Source: Variovorax paradoxus (GTDB lineage Bacteria; Pseudomonadota; Gammaproteobacteria; Burkholderiales; Burkholderiaceae_C). From it: a stretch of DNA of 64,000 nt. The notes under the pieces were generated by a model. It searched no databases. It was given only the letters and a program-made list of their open reading frames with translations, and was not told where the DNA came from. Positions 46,466-56,346 of the stretch are shown here, piece after piece. The position numbers and the translations under genes are program-made. Each line of letters starts with the position of its first letter. The stretch's first letter is position 1. Location of the stretch: contig NZ_CP091716.1 in NCBI RefSeq assembly GCF_022009635.1, positions 5,167,501 to 5,231,500 of the forward strand. The letters run 5' to 3'.

Positions 46466-47152
46466 GTGTCTGACCGCTTTGCCCCTCCCCCCTCCGTCCT
46501 CGGCCTCTCGCGCAATGTCGTCATTGCCGGAAGCGTCATCGTTTTTCATGCGGCCGCGCTCTGGGCACTGCAAAGCGGACTGCTCCGGCGCGCCGCGGAA
46601 GTGGTGATTCCGGTCGAGATCCTGAGCCAATTCGTCGAACCGCCGAAGCCGAAGGTCGATCCCCCGCCTCCGCCCCCACCGCCGCCTCAACCTAAGGTGA
46701 CGAAGGCTCCGCCCCCGCCGCGGCCCCAGGCCATTCGCGAGCCGAAGCCCACGCCGGCGCCCCAGGCACCCGTTGGCGTCACGGAGCCGCCGCCGCCGGC
46801 CGCTCCCCCGGCACCGCCCGCTCCGCCGGCGCCACCCGCACCGCCGCCGGCTCCGCCAGCACCTCCCGCGGTGCAGCTGCCCTCGAGCAACGCCGACTAC
46901 CTGCAGAATCCCAAGGCGACCTACCCGGCCATGAGCAAGCGGCTCGGCGAGCAGGGCAAGGTCATCGTGCGGGTGCTCGTCGGCGTGGACGGGCTGCCCA
47001 AGAGCGCCGAAGTCAAGAAATCCAGCGGCTTCGATCGCCTCGACGAAGCCGCCGTGGAATACATCCTGAAATGCCGGTTCGTGCCCGGCAAGGTCAATGG
47101 GGTGGTGCAGGCCATGTCCTATGACGCCCCCGTCAACTACGTTCTGAACTAA
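46466..47152 (+). CDS. tonB: TonB, energy-transducing protein
   Basis: A 228-residue TonB with a short cytoplasmic start and one membrane anchor (LSRNVVIAGSVIVFHAAALWAL), a long Pro-rich periplasmic region (nine consecutive prolines, then repeated Ala-Pro-Pro units at about residues 108-134) and the C-terminal domain (YPAMSKRLGEQGKVIVRVLVG, SGFDRLDEAAVEYILKCRFVPGK). It transmits proton-motive energy from ExbB/ExbD to receptors such as HmuR. Start is uncertain: GTG at 46466 gives a normal N-terminus, and a GTG at 46427 gives 13 more residues. Neither has a clear ribosome-binding site. Confidence 0.9.
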   Translation: MSDRFAPPPSVLGLSRNVVIAGSVIVFHAAALWALQSGLLRRAAEVVIPVEILSQFVEPPKPKVDPPPPPPPPPQPKVTKAPPPPRPQAIREPKPTPAPQAPVGVTEPPPPAAPPAPPAPPAPPAPPPAPPAPPAVQLPSSNADYLQNPKATYPAMSKRLGEQGKVIVRVLVGVDGLPKSAEVKKSSGFDRLDEAAVEYILKCRFVPGKVNGVVQAMSYDAPVNYVLN

Positions 47153-47174
47153 TTTTTCTCTGGAGCAACTTCGT

Positions 47175-47888
<714 letters not shown>

Positions 47889-47893
47889 GCATC

Positions 47894-48307
47894 ATGGCTT
47901 TCGGAACCCAAGACGAACCCGACGAGGTGATGAACGAGATCAACATGACGCCGCTGGTCGACGTCATGCTGGTGCTCCTGATCATCTTCATCATCACCGT
48001 GCCGGTGATGAAACACGCGGTCAACATCGACCTGCCGCGCGCCACGAGCGAGCCGGAGCAGCCCAAGCCGCAGAACATCCTGTTCAGCGTCACGGCCGAT
48101 GGCGAGTACTACTGGAACGAGCAGAAGATCGCCGACAGCGAACTCCCCGGCCGCCTGGCCGCCGAAGCCGCCAAGGAACCGCAGCCCGAGCTGCACATCC
48201 GCGGCGACAAGGCCGTGCGCTACGAGCGCGTGGCCAAGGCCATGTCCGAGGCTCGTGAAGCCGGCGTGCGCAAGATCGGCTTCATCACGGAACCCGATAC
48301 GAAGTGA
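47894..48307 (+). CDS. exbD: ExbD, TonB-system proton channel subunit
   Basis: A 137-residue ExbD/TolR-family protein. The single transmembrane helix (MTPLVDVMLVLLIIFIIT) carries the essential Asp23, and the periplasmic domain ends in AREAGVRKIGFITEPD. It completes the TonB-ExbB-ExbD motor. 5 bases downstream of exbB; 94 bases before hemP, which has its own promoter. Confidence 0.95.
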   Translation: MAFGTQDEPDEVMNEINMTPLVDVMLVLLIIFIITVPVMKHAVNIDLPRATSEPEQPKPQNILFSVTADGEYYWNEQKIADSELPGRLAAEAAKEPQPELHIRGDKAVRYERVAKAMSEAREAGVRKIGFITEPDTK

Positions 48308-48343
48308 CCTGAATCGCGATCGAAAAAAAGTTGATCGCCGCGA

Positions 48344-48371
48344 TTGACTTTTTATTGCGAATCATTATCAT
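48344..48371 (+). promoter_or_regulatory. hemP promoter with Fur box
   Basis: TTGACT (48344-48349) and TATCAT (48366-48371) are 16 bases apart. The Fur box TGCGAATCATTATCA (48356-48370) matches 12 of 14 positions of the 7-1-7 consensus and covers the spacer and -10. Confidence 0.8.
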
Positions 48372-48401
48372 TTAGTCATCGCTTCGATAAGGGAACTCCA
48401 G

Positions 48402-48614
48402 ATGCCAGCCACCCCCAACGCTTTTTCTGTTCTGAACCATCCTTCGCTTGATCAATCGGGTGGCGGCCATGTGTCGATCCAGGCATCGCGTCCGGTCCCG
48501 ATGGTTGAAAGCACGGAGCTTCTGAAAGGAAGCAAGACCGTGGGCATCATGCACAACGGCTCCCTCTATCGGCTTCAAGCCACCAAACTCGGCAAGCTGA
48601 TCCTGACCAAATAG
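48402..48614 (+). CDS. hemP: Hemin uptake protein HemP (HmuP family)
   Basis: A 70-residue HemP. The C-terminal two-thirds matches the family: STELLKGSKTVGIMHNGSLYRLQATKLGKLILTK, with the ending LILTK diagnostic. The first 35 residues are a variable extension. HemP/HmuP is a small regulator needed for expression of the heme receptor in rhizobia and Burkholderia. It lies behind its own Fur-controlled promoter next to tonB-exbB-exbD, not beside hmuRSTUV, which is about 11 kb upstream. A terminator follows. Confidence 0.92.
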   Translation: MPATPNAFSVLNHPSLDQSGGGHVSIQASRPVPMVESTELLKGSKTVGIMHNGSLYRLQATKLGKLILTK

Positions 48615-48651
48615 GTCGTCAGCCCGCCCCTCGCGCAAGTTTCATCGTGGG

Positions 48652-48689
48652 GCGACTCAAGGAGATTCATCTCCGAAGGGTCGTTTTTT
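48652..48689 (+). terminator. Rho-independent terminator after hemP
   Basis: GCGACTC pairs with GGGTCGT (with two GU pairs), enclosing a GGAGAT/ATCTCC hairpin, and ends in six T. Confidence 0.7.
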
Positions 48690-48746
48690 GCTAGCCAACG
48701 GTTCGCCGACTAGCCAAGCTTTTTTTCACGCTGAGGCCTCCAAAAG

Positions 48747-48774
48747 AAAACGCCGACCTCGAAGTCGGCGTTTT
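48747..48774. terminator. Bidirectional terminator between hemP and the HbpS-like gene
   Basis: AAAACGCCGAC pairs with GTCGGCGTTTT across a 6-base loop. On the minus strand it terminates the HbpS-like gene 24 bases after its stop; on the plus strand it is a backup for hemP. Confidence 0.85.
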
Positions 48775-48797
48775 GCTTTGTGCGATCTTGAAAAGAA

Positions 48798-49205
48798 TCA
48801 GAGGCCGAGTGCGGCAATGCCAGCCTTGGCGATCTGCGCGTCTTCATTCGACTTCACGCCGCTCACTCCGACCGCGCCGATCACGTGGCCGTCCTTCACG
48901 ATCGGCACGCCACCTTCGAGCAGGCCCTGCACTTCCGGCGCCGTCAGGAACGCGGTACGGCCACCGTTGATGATGTCTTCGTAGACCTTGCTTTCGCGGC
49001 GGCCCATGGCGGCCGTGTGGGCCTTGGCAGGGGCGATGTGCGAAGACAGCGCGGCGGCGCCGTCCAGGCGTTGCAGCCAAAGCAGGTTGCCGGCATCGTC
49101 CGAAATGGCGATGGTAACGGCCCAGTTGTTCTTGAGGGCCTCGGCTTCTGCCGCCGCGGCGATGGTCTTGACGTCGGCGAGTTCGAGGAATGACTTGGTC
49201 TTCAT
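48798..49205 (-). CDS. HbpS/GlcG-family heme-binding protein
   Basis: A 135-residue protein of the GlcG/HbpS fold: KTIAAAAEAEALKNNWAVTIAISDDAGNLLWLQRLDGA, then FLTAPEVQGLLEGGVPIVKDGHVIGAVGVSG and EDAQIAKAGIAAL. Members bind heme (HbpS in Streptomyces) or accompany glycolate oxidation (GlcG). There are no glc genes nearby and the heme region is immediately upstream, so heme or redox binding is the likelier role. No signal peptide is seen, so it appears cytoplasmic. It converges on hemP with terminators between. Confidence 0.85.
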   Translation of the reverse strand: MKTKSFLELADVKTIAAAAEAEALKNNWAVTIAISDDAGNLLWLQRLDGAAALSSHIAPAKAHTAAMGRRESKVYEDIINGGRTAFLTAPEVQGLLEGGVPIVKDGHVIGAVGVSGVKSNEDAQIAKAGIAALGL

Positions 49206-49292
49206 GGTTTGGCTCAGGTTGCGTAAAAACCCCACAGCATAACGGCCACGCCACCAGCAATGCTTTCGGGCCGGTGCCAAGCTAGGGAACAT

Positions 49293-49324
49293 CCTGCATA
49301 CGGTCTTTCCTGCATACGGTCTTT
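49293..49324. repeat. Perfect 16-base tandem direct repeat
   Basis: CCTGCATACGGTCTTT occurs twice with no gap (49293-49308 and 49309-49324). It lies between the divergent HbpS-like and Bax1-I-like genes, in the likely promoter region. It could be a pair of operator sites or a recent slippage duplication. Confidence 0.7.
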
Positions 49325-49398
49325 ATCGAAACCTGCTCTTGCAGCCCCCTAGAATGCGCCCCAACTGCGTCTTAGCAGCAACCACAGGAGCTCCGGCC

Positions 49399-50100
49399 AT
49401 GAACGACCGCGTTACCACCCTAGACACCTCCACAGGCTACGGCCAGCCGCTGGCCCAGGCAGAACGCCAGCGCGTGCTGCGCAACACCTACTGGCTGCTG
49501 GCGCTGAGCCTGCTGCCCACCGTGCTCGGCGCGTGGGTCGGCGTCAGCACCGGCATCACCCGTTCGCTCACGGGCGGCCTCGGCCTCATCGTGTTCCTCG
49601 GCGGCGCGTTCGGCTTCATGTTCGCCATCGAGAAGACCAAGAACTCCGCCGCCGGCGTGCCGGTGCTGCTGGGCTTCACCTTCTTCATGGGCCTGATGCT
49701 GTCGCGCCTGATCGCCATGGTGCTTGGCTTCAAGAACGGCTCCGAACTCATCATGACGGCCTTCGGCGGCACCGCCGGCGTGTTCTTCGTCATGGCCTCG
49801 CTGGCCACGATCATCAAGCGCGACCTGTCGGGCATGGGCAAGTTCCTGTTCGTCGGCGCGATGGTGCTGATGTTCGGCGCCATCATCAACGTGTTCGTGG
49901 GCTCGAGCACGGGCATGCTGGTGATCTCGGTGGCCGCCATCGGAATCTTCTCTGCCTACATGCTCTATGACCTGAAGCAGATCATGGACGGCGGCGAAAC
50001 CAACTACATCACCGCCACCCTCGCCCTCTACCTGGACCTGTTCAACGTGTTCCAGAGCCTGCTGGCCCTGCTGGGCATCTTCGGCGGCGAACGCGACTGA
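49399..50100 (+). CDS. Bax1 inhibitor/YccA family membrane protein
   Basis: A 233-residue protein with seven predicted membrane segments and the UPF0005 pattern: QRVLRNTYWLLALSLLPTVLGA at the start, FGFMFAIEKTKNSAAGVPVL, AFGGTAGVFFVMASLATIIKRDLS and the C-terminal FSAYMLYDLKQIMDGGETNYITATLALYLDLFN, where the acidic residues form the presumed proton/calcium site. E. coli YccA inhibits the FtsH protease. ATG at 49399 with ACAGGAG upstream; the 15-base repeats lie just before. It ends in a terminator. Confidence 0.93.
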   Translation: MNDRVTTLDTSTGYGQPLAQAERQRVLRNTYWLLALSLLPTVLGAWVGVSTGITRSLTGGLGLIVFLGGAFGFMFAIEKTKNSAAGVPVLLGFTFFMGLMLSRLIAMVLGFKNGSELIMTAFGGTAGVFFVMASLATIIKRDLSGMGKFLFVGAMVLMFGAIINVFVGSSTGMLVISVAAIGIFSAYMLYDLKQIMDGGETNYITATLALYLDLFNVFQSLLALLGIFGGERD

Positions 50101-50135
50101 CCGTGTCCGGCCCCGAGGGGCCACGCACAAGAACT

Positions 50136-50160
50136 AAGGGCCCCGCGAGGGGCCCTTTTT
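50136..50160 (+). terminator. Rho-independent terminator after the Bax1-I-like gene
   Basis: AAGGGCCCC pairs with GGGGCCCTT across GCGA, followed by five T. It overlaps the stop codon of the convergent rlmD gene. Confidence 0.85.
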
Positions 50161-51596
50161 CATTCCAGCTCGAACACCGCAATCGACTCGACGTGCGCAG
50201 TGTGCGGGAACATGTTGACCACCCCCGCAAAGGTGCAGCGGTAGCCCGCCTGATGCACCAGCAGCCCGGCATCGCGCGCCAGCGTCGACGGATTGCAGCT
50301 CACGTACACGATGCGTTTCGGCGGCGTCCAGCCATCGGTGCACAGTTCGGGCTGCTGATGCAGGTCGGCCATGGCCTTCGCAAGCGCGAACGCGCCTTCG
50401 CGCGGCGGGTCGACCAGCCATTTGTCCGCGCTGCCGTCCTCCACCAGCATGGCCGGCGTCATCTCGAACAGGTTGCGCGCGACAAACTTCGCAGGCGACA
50501 ACTCGCGGCGCGCGGAGGTCGCGGGCTGGTTCGTCCCGTAGTTGGCCGTGGCGCGTGCCACCAGCGTGTCGCTGCCCTCGATGCCCAGCACCTCGCGCGC
50601 CTGGCTCGCCAGCGGCAGCGTGAAGTTGCCGAGGCCGCAGAACCAGTCGATCACGCGCTCATCGGGCTGCACGTCGAGCAGGCGCAACGCCTTGCCCACG
50701 AGCGCGCGGTTGATGTGCGGATTGACCTGCGTGAAGTCGGTCGGCTTGAAGGGCATCGTGACGCCGAATTCCGGCAGCCGGTAGGACAACGGCGAGCCGC
50801 CTTCTTCGAGCAGCTTGACCGTGTCAGGCCCCTTGGCCTGCAGCCACCATTGCACGCCCTCGTTTTCCGCCGCAAAGGCCTTCAGGCGGTCGATGTCGGC
50901 GCGCGACAGCGGCTCCAGGTGCCGCAGCACCAGTGCGATCGTGCCGAGCTTCGTGGAGTCCGGTGCATCGCCGCAAGCCAGTTCGATCTGAGGGCAGGTG
51001 TCGCGCGCGTCCAGCGAGCCGATCAGCGCGCGCAGCGGCATCAGCATTTCGCTGACCTGCTTCGGCAGCACCGGGCACACCTGCATGTCGGCCAGGTAGC
51101 GGCTCTTGCGCTCGTGAAAGCCGATCAGCACCGTGCCCTTCTTGACCACGTGCCGCACCGACAGCCGCGCGCGATAGCGGTAGTGCCACGCCGGGCCTTC
51201 GAGCGGCCGCAGCAGGTTCTCGGGCTTGACCTTGCCGAGGTGCCACAGGTTGTCTTCCAGCGCACGCTGCTTCACGGCCACCTGGGCCGCCGCGTCCAGG
51301 TGCTGCATCTTGCAGCCACCGCAGGCACCCGTGTGCAGGCCGAAATGCGGGCAGCCCGGGCGCACGCGCTGTGATGATTCGCGGCGAATGGCCGTGACCG
51401 TGCCCTGCTCCCAGTTGTTCTTCCGGCGGTGGACGTTGAACTGCACTTCCTCGAAAGGCAATGCGCCCTCGATGAACACGACCATGCCGTCAGCCTTGTG
51501 CGATACGCCCTGTGCGTCGAGGTCGAGGGACTCGACCTGCAGCCATTCTTCGCCGGGATTCGTGGGGACTTTCTTTTCTTCGATGGATTCCGTCAT
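50160..51596 (-). CDS. rlmD: 23S rRNA (uracil(1939)-C(5))-methyltransferase RlmD
   Basis: A 478-residue protein with an N-terminal TRAM-like RNA-binding domain ([19 protein letters not shown]), an iron-sulfur cluster Cys set ([19 protein letters not shown] at about residues 78-96), and a SAM-methyltransferase domain ([16 protein letters not shown] for [12 protein letters not shown], and the catalytic Cys in [11 protein letters not shown]). RlmD methylates U1939 of 23S rRNA. RlmC or the TrmA group is less likely because of the four-Cys cluster and length. It converges on the Bax1-I gene and stands 42 bases from the rpoS stop. Confidence 0.95.
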   Translation of the reverse strand: MTESIEEKKVPTNPGEEWLQVESLDLDAQGVSHKADGMVVFIEGALPFEEVQFNVHRRKNNWEQGTVTAIRRESSQRVRPGCPHFGLHTGACGGCKMQHLDAAAQVAVKQRALEDNLWHLGKVKPENLLRPLEGPAWHYRYRARLSVRHVVKKGTVLIGFHERKSRYLADMQVCPVLPKQVSEMLMPLRALIGSLDARDTCPQIELACGDAPDSTKLGTIALVLRHLEPLSRADIDRLKAFAAENEGVQWWLQAKGPDTVKLLEEGGSPLSYRLPEFGVTMPFKPTDFTQVNPHINRALVGKALRLLDVQPDERVIDWFCGLGNFTLPLASQAREVLGIEGSDTLVARATANYGTNQPATSARRELSPAKFVARNLFEMTPAMLVEDGSADKWLVDPPREGAFALAKAMADLHQQPELCTDGWTPPKRIVYVSCNPSTLARDAGLLVHQAGYRCTFAGVVNMFPHTAHVESIAVFELE

Positions 51597-51637
51597 CCCC
51601 CGATTGTCTCAGCGCGGCCGAGTCAACCTGAAAGCAC

Positions 51638-52684
51638 CTAGAACAGCGCGTCCCTCCCGACGCCGGAACGCGCCAGCTGACGCCGCATCTTGGCCAGCGC
51701 TTCGTTCTGGATCTGCCTGACCCGCTCCCGCGTGAGACCGAGCCGGACGCTCAGCACCTCGAGGGTTTCGGGTTCGCGGTCGTGCAGCCCGTAGCGGCCT
51801 TCAAGCACCTCGCGCTCGCGTGCGTCGAGCGCATGCACCCACTGGTCGAGCAGGCGTTCCACCTCGTGCGCGTGCGTGGCGCCGCTGGGGCTGCTTTGCT
51901 CGTCATCGGAGGCCACGGTGTCTGCCAGCGTGAAGCCGTCGTCGCCGCGCGCATCGCCCGCATCGAGCGAGCGCGGCGCCTCGGCCAATGCCAGCAGATC
52001 GGCCACCGCCTGAACGTCACGCCCCAGCAACGCAGCAATGTCCTCCACGCGCACGCCGTCGGGCCGGTGGGCAAGGAATTCGGCATCGCCTTCGAGCGTG
52101 CGCCGGGCACGCAGCACTTGCTGAAGCTCCCGCACCACATGCACCGGCAGACGAATCGCCCGCGCCTGTGTCATGACCGCGCGCTCGACCGACTGGCGGA
52201 TCCACCAGGTCGCGTAGGTCGAGAAGCGAAAGCCGCGCTCGGGTTCGAACTTGGTGATGGCATGCATCAGCCCCAGGTTGCCCTCTTCGATCAGGTCGGA
52301 CATCGGCACGCCGCGCCCAAGGTAGCCCTTGGCGATGCTCACGACGAGCCGCAGGTTGTGCTCGATCATCGACTGCCTTGCGGCAAAGTCGCCAGCCCGC
52401 GCGGCGCATGCGGCCTGGTATTCCTCTGCGGGGGTGAAAAGCTCCGTGCGCCGCACCTGGCGCAGGTAGATGGTGAGGGCATCGGCGCCCTCCCCGCCGA
52501 TCAACTCGGCCATCGCGCCATTGGGCAGCGCGGCGTTCGCAGCAAGAGCGTCTGCCGCGGCTTCTAGCGAAGGAAAGTTTTGTTCGGGGTTCTCGTCGGC
52601 ATCGCCCGAAGAAGGCGGAAGCACGCTGCCCTTGCCCACCGACCCGCGCACGGTCGGCGTGCGGCGGGGGCGGGAGGCAGCCAT
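51638..52684 (-). CDS. rpoS: RNA polymerase sigma factor RpoS
   Basis: A 348-residue sigma-70 family factor. Region 1.2 is [21 protein letters not shown]; region 2 contains [55 protein letters not shown]; region 4 ends [21 protein letters not shown]. The N-terminus is short and variable, which distinguishes it from RpoD. It directs the general stress and stationary-phase response. I start at the ATG at 52684, five bases before the nlpD stop; the frame extends upstream into nlpD without a better start. The nlpD-rpoS order matches other proteobacteria. Confidence 0.95.
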   Translation of the reverse strand: MAASRPRRTPTVRGSVGKGSVLPPSSGDADENPEQNFPSLEAAADALAANAALPNGAMAELIGGEGADALTIYLRQVRRTELFTPAEEYQAACAARAGDFAARQSMIEHNLRLVVSIAKGYLGRGVPMSDLIEEGNLGLMHAITKFEPERGFRFSTYATWWIRQSVERAVMTQARAIRLPVHVVRELQQVLRARRTLEGDAEFLAHRPDGVRVEDIAALLGRDVQAVADLLALAEAPRSLDAGDARGDDGFTLADTVASDDEQSSPSGATHAHEVERLLDQWVHALDAREREVLEGRYGLHDREPETLEVLSVRLGLTRERVRQIQNEALAKMRRQLARSGVGRDALF

Positions 52685-52688
52685 GGCA

Positions 52689-53600
52689 TCACCGGCTGGG
52701 CAGGTAGCGCGAGGGATCGACGGGCTTGCCCTGGCGGCGGATCTCGAAGTGCAGCTTGACGCGATCGGCATCGCTGCTGCCCATTTCGGCGATCTTCTGG
52801 CCCTTCTGAACCGACTGGTCTTCCTTCACGAGCAGCGTCTGGTTGTGCGCATACGCGGTCAGGTAGGTGTTGTTGTGCTTCAGGATGATCAGGTTGCCGT
52901 AGCCGCGCAGGCCGGCACCGGCATAGACCACACGGCCGTCGGCCGCGGCCAGCACTGGATCGCCCGCCTTGCCGCTGATGTCGTAGCCCTTATTCTTGGC
53001 TTCGTCGAAACCGGCGATCAGCGAACCGCTCGCGGGCCAGATCCAGCCGAGGTCTTCGTCACCCGATGCGCCGCTGCCAGGGCTCGCCGGAGATGCGGTG
53101 ACAGGAGCCGGCGGCTTGGTGGCTCCGGTCGATGGCGTTACCGGTGCGATGACGGGAGGCGGTGTCACCGGCTTCGTGACCGCGCCTTCGGAACCGCTCG
53201 AAGGCGGAGGCGCAACAGCGACGGAAGTACCCGAACCGGTCGGGGGAATTACCCGGAGCACCTGGCCGACTTCGATCAGGTCGGGGTTGTCGATGTTGTT
53301 CCAGCGGACGATGTCCTGCCAGCGCTGTCCTGTCTCGATGCCGATGCGGCGGATGGTGTCGCCCGGACGAACCGCGTAGTAGCCGGGCTTGCCGTAGTTT
53401 TCAATGCCGGCGAGCGGCTTGCCGTTGGCATCGGTGGTGATGGGTGGGCCGCCAGGAACCGTGCTGGGGGCCGGGGCGCGCGTCATGGTGCCGCGATCTT
53501 CAACCGGCGCGGGCCCGCGCGGCGTGGAACAGCCCGCGATCACGAGCACAAAAGCCAACGTGATGCCAGCGAACCAACTCCGATTGCCAATACCCTGCAT
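52689..53600 (-). CDS. nlpD: NlpD-like LysM and LytM lipoprotein
   Basis: A 303-residue lipoprotein: lipobox VIAGCSTP near residue 24, a LysM peptidoglycan-binding domain ([21 protein letters not shown], about residues 74-118), a Pro/Thr/Ala-rich linker and a C-terminal peptidase M23-like domain. The metal ligands are degraded: the usual HxGxDI is NKGYDIS, and the HxH region is TAYAHNQ, with only the final LHFEIRRQG intact. Like E. coli NlpD it is probably not an enzyme but an activator of an amidase (AmiC) at the division septum. It is encoded directly before rpoS and after pcm. Confidence 0.93.
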   Translation of the reverse strand: MQGIGNRSWFAGITLAFVLVIAGCSTPRGPAPVEDRGTMTRAPAPSTVPGGPPITTDANGKPLAGIENYGKPGYYAVRPGDTIRRIGIETGQRWQDIVRWNNIDNPDLIEVGQVLRVIPPTGSGTSVAVAPPPSSGSEGAVTKPVTPPPVIAPVTPSTGATKPPAPVTASPASPGSGASGDEDLGWIWPASGSLIAGFDEAKNKGYDISGKAGDPVLAAADGRVVYAGAGLRGYGNLIILKHNNTYLTAYAHNQTLLVKEDQSVQKGQKIAEMGSSDADRVKLHFEIRRQGKPVDPSRYLPSR

Positions 53601-53611
53601 TTGTTATTCCT

Positions 53612-54385
53612 TCAAGCAATCCCCGATTTTAGGGGGACAAAGTGGACCGCCTCAAGAATGAGCCGCTCCAACCCCCGCGGGGTCTTGTCAATGACGACAA
53701 GTGCTTGACCGCCGCTCGCGGAATGGGTTGGCGCCACGATGCGCCCCCCCACCGCGAGCTGCGTGATCCAGGCTTCGGGCACCGCCTCGCCGCCTGCCGC
53801 TGCAATGATGCCTGCGTAAGGCGCGCCCTTGGCATAGCCGATCATTCCGTCGCCCAGCATCAGGTGCACGGTGGCCAGCCGGAAGTGCCGCAGATTGGCG
53901 CGCGCGCGCTCATGCAGCCCGCGCAGGCGCTCGATGCTGTAGACCTCGGTGACCACATGATTCAGCACCGCGGCCTGATAACCGCAGCCGGTGCCGATCT
54001 CCAGCACGCGTCCCAGCTTGTCTTGCGGCTTGCCGACCAGCGCCGGCGCACCGAGCAGCAGTTCGATCATGCGAGCCACCACGCTGGGCTTGGAAATGGT
54101 CTGACCCAATCCGATCGGCAGGCTCGTGTCTTCGTAGGCCTGGTTGACCAGCGCGCTGTCGACGAAGCGGTGCCGGTCCACGGCGCCCATCGCGCGCAGC
54201 ACGCGCGGGTCGGAAATGCCCTGCGCCGCGAGCTTTTGCACCATGCGCGCGCGCACGGCGTCCGAAGCCATCGAGGGCGTGGACGACACCAAGGGCTTGA
54301 CCGGCGCGGCGGGAATGCGCCCGCGCGTGGCGGCCGAAGCGGTGGGTGTCAGTCGAACGGGAAAACTGGGCCGCTGCGTCGCCAT
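53612..54385 (-). CDS. pcm: Protein-L-isoaspartate O-methyltransferase
   Basis: A 257-residue methyltransferase: RMVQKLAAQGISDPRVLRAMGAVDRHRFVD, LGQTISKPSVVARMIELL, SAM motif RVLEIGTGCGYQAAVLNHV and VTEVYSIERL, then LMLGDG and a GIIAAAGGEAVPEAW segment. It repairs isoaspartyl residues in ageing proteins. A basic N-terminal tail of about 40 residues (RGRIPAAPVKPLVS) precedes the conserved part. It lies one base after the surE stop and 11 bases before the nlpD start. The surE-pcm-nlpD-rpoS order is widely conserved. Confidence 0.94.
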   Translation of the reverse strand: MATQRPSFPVRLTPTASAATRGRIPAAPVKPLVSSTPSMASDAVRARMVQKLAAQGISDPRVLRAMGAVDRHRFVDSALVNQAYEDTSLPIGLGQTISKPSVVARMIELLLGAPALVGKPQDKLGRVLEIGTGCGYQAAVLNHVVTEVYSIERLRGLHERARANLRHFRLATVHLMLGDGMIGYAKGAPYAGIIAAAGGEAVPEAWITQLAVGGRIVAPTHSASGGQALVVIDKTPRGLERLILEAVHFVPLKSGIA

Positions 54386-54386
54386 G

Positions 54387-55145
54387 TCAGTTGCCGAGAC
54401 GGGCCACCGTCTCGCGCCATTGGCCGAGGTTGGCGTGGTCCGTCAGGTCGATCTGTAATGGCGTCAGGGCAATGTGGCCTGCCGCGGTGGCGTGGAAGTC
54501 GGTGCCCTCGCCACTGTCCTTGGCACCACCAGCACCGGCGATCCAGTACATGGTTTCACCGCGCGGACTGTCTTGCGTGATCACTTTTTCAGCCGCATGG
54601 CGACGGCCGAGGCGACAGACCTTGACCGGCTTGAGCTGGTCGAACGGCAGGTTCGGCACGTTGACGTTGAGCAGGAAAGGCGCGCCGCCGAGCATGCGCT
54701 CGCGCTCGATCTGCTGCACCAGCCGGCGCGCCACCTGGCCGGCCGCATCCACATGCGCCCAGCCCTTTTCGATCTGCGAGAAAGCAATGGCCGGGATGCC
54801 GAAGAGATAGGCCTCCATTGCCGCGCCGACCGTCCCTGAATAGATGGTGTCGTCGCCCATGTTGGCGCCGTTGTTGATGCCGGACACCACCAGGTCCGGC
54901 CGGTAGTCGAGCAGGCCCTTGAGCGCGATGTGCACGCAATCGGCAGGCGTGCCGGTCACGTAGCGAAAGCCGTTGTGCGCCTCGCGCACGTAGAGCGGTG
55001 CGGCCAGCGTGAGCGCGTTCGACTTGGCGCTGTTGTTGTGTTCGGGGGCCACCACCTCGACGTCGGCGATGTCCTTCAGCGCGTCGTGCAAAGCGACGAT
55101 GCCCGGCGCCTGAAAGCCATCGTCGTTGGAAATTAGTATCTTCAT
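54387..55145 (-). CDS. surE: 5'/3'-nucleotidase SurE
   Basis: A 252-residue SurE: MKILISNDDGFQAPGIVALH (the DD metal site), VVAPEHNNSAKSNALTLAAPL with the catalytic Ser/Asn, TPADCVHIALKG, LVVSGINNGANMGDDTIYSGTVGAAMEA and the C-terminal TDHANLGQW. It is a metal-dependent nucleotidase active in stationary phase. First gene of the surE-pcm-nlpD-rpoS series, divergent from the quinone oxidoreductase gene. Confidence 0.96.
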   Translation of the reverse strand: MKILISNDDGFQAPGIVALHDALKDIADVEVVAPEHNNSAKSNALTLAAPLYVREAHNGFRYVTGTPADCVHIALKGLLDYRPDLVVSGINNGANMGDDTIYSGTVGAAMEAYLFGIPAIAFSQIEKGWAHVDAAGQVARRLVQQIERERMLGGAPFLLNVNVPNLPFDQLKPVKVCRLGRRHAAEKVITQDSPRGETMYWIAGAGGAKDSGEGTDFHATAAGHIALTPLQIDLTDHANLGQWRETVARLGN

Positions 55146-55272
55146 GGTGTCCTGGATGCGCCAGATTGTAGGCGTCGGGTGCGTCGCAGCAGGGACAAGC
55201 CCGCCCTGCCGCGCCCCCTATCATCGCCCGCATTCATTGCCCCCACCCGACTCACACGAAGGAGACCCGAGC

Positions 55273-56259
55273 ATGCACGCATGGCTTTGCGAAAACCCCA
55301 CCGGCGTCGATGCGCTGACCTGGAAGGAACTGCCGACACCGACCCCGGGCCCCGGCCAGGTGCTGATCGAGATCAAGGCGGCCAGCCTGAATTTCCCCGA
55401 TCTGCTGATCGTGCAGAACAAATACCAGATGAAGCCGCCCCTGCCCTTCGTGCCGGGCTCCGAATATGCGGGCGTCGTGCAGGCGATCGGCGAAGGCGTC
55501 ACGCACCTCAAGGTCGGCCAGAACGTGGCCTGCCTGTCGGGCACCGGCGGTTTCGGCACCCATACGCTGGCTCCCGCCGCGCTGTGCATGCCGCTGCCCG
55601 AAGGCTTCGGCCATGTCGACGCGGCCGCTTTCATCATGATCTATGCCACCTCGTGGCATGCACTGATGGATCGCGCCCAACTCAAGGCTGGCGAAACCGT
55701 GCTCGTGCTCGGCGCCGCCGGCGGCGTGGGCACCGCGGCCATCCAGATCGCCAAGGCCGCGGGCGCCAAGGTCATTGCAGCTGCATCGACCGACGAGAAA
55801 TGTGAACTCTGCCGCTCCATTGGTGCCGACGCGACGATCAACTACACCACGCACGCGCTGCCCAACGGTTTTCGCGATGCCATCAAGGCCGCGACCGACG
55901 GCAAAGGCCCGGATGTCATTTACGACCCTGTCGGCGGTGATTTCGCGGAGCCGGCGTTTCGCTCGATCGGATGGCGCGGCCGCTATTTGGTGGTGGGTTT
56001 TGCATCCGGCCCCATTCCATCGCTGCCATTGAATCTGACGCTGTTGAAAGGCGCATCGTTGGTCGGCGTGTTCTGGGGCGATTTCGCCAAGCGCGAACCC
56101 AAGGCCAATGCGCAGATGATGGCCGAATTGGCACAGTGGTACGGACAGGGAAAGATCAAGCCGGTGATCGACAGCACGATGCCGATGGCGGAATTGAAGG
56201 CCGCCTACGCCCACATGGGCTCGCGCGGCGTCAAAGGAAAACTCGTGATGGTGAACTGA
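55273..56259 (+). CDS. NADPH:quinone oxidoreductase family protein (zinc-independent MDR)
   Basis: A 328-residue medium-chain reductase: VLIEIKAASLNFPDLLIVQNKYQ, FVPGSEYAGVV, GTGGFGTH, then the NADP-binding AGETVLVLGAAGGVGTAAIQIAKAAGAKV and C-terminal GVFWGDFAKREPK. It lacks the structural zinc cysteines, as in the QOR subgroup. Quinones or enones are probable substrates. Start ATG at 55273 with GAAGGAGA nine bases upstream, ignoring the longer open frame. Ends in a strong bidirectional terminator shared with the convergent H-NS-like gene. Confidence 0.92.
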   Translation: MHAWLCENPTGVDALTWKELPTPTPGPGQVLIEIKAASLNFPDLLIVQNKYQMKPPLPFVPGSEYAGVVQAIGEGVTHLKVGQNVACLSGTGGFGTHTLAPAALCMPLPEGFGHVDAAAFIMIYATSWHALMDRAQLKAGETVLVLGAAGGVGTAAIQIAKAAGAKVIAAASTDEKCELCRSIGADATINYTTHALPNGFRDAIKAATDGKGPDVIYDPVGGDFAEPAFRSIGWRGRYLVVGFASGPIPSLPLNLTLLKGASLVGVFWGDFAKREPKANAQMMAELAQWYGQGKIKPVIDSTMPMAELKAAYAHMGSRGVKGKLVMVN

Positions 56260-56283
56260 ACGCCCTGCGTTTCAACACCCAAT

Positions 56284-56311
56284 AAAAAAGCCCGCAGATG
56301 CGGGCTTTTTT
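56284..56311. terminator. Bidirectional terminator between the quinone oxidoreductase and H-NS-like genes
   Basis: AAAAAAGCCCGCA pairs with TGCGGGCTTTTTT across a two-base loop, with T-runs on both strands. Confidence 0.95.
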
Positions 56312-56346
56312 ATTGGGCAGTTGCCTGCCACCGAATGCGCAGGCAC

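Noticed and set aside
46678..46870. Proline-codon repeats that look like a repeat array
   Set aside because: They encode the Pro-rich periplasmic stretch of TonB and have no CRISPR-like repeats or spacers.
52689..53600. NlpD as an active M23 endopeptidase
   Set aside because: The metal-binding motifs are degraded (NKGYDIS; no HxH), so it is called a regulator-type LytM protein.
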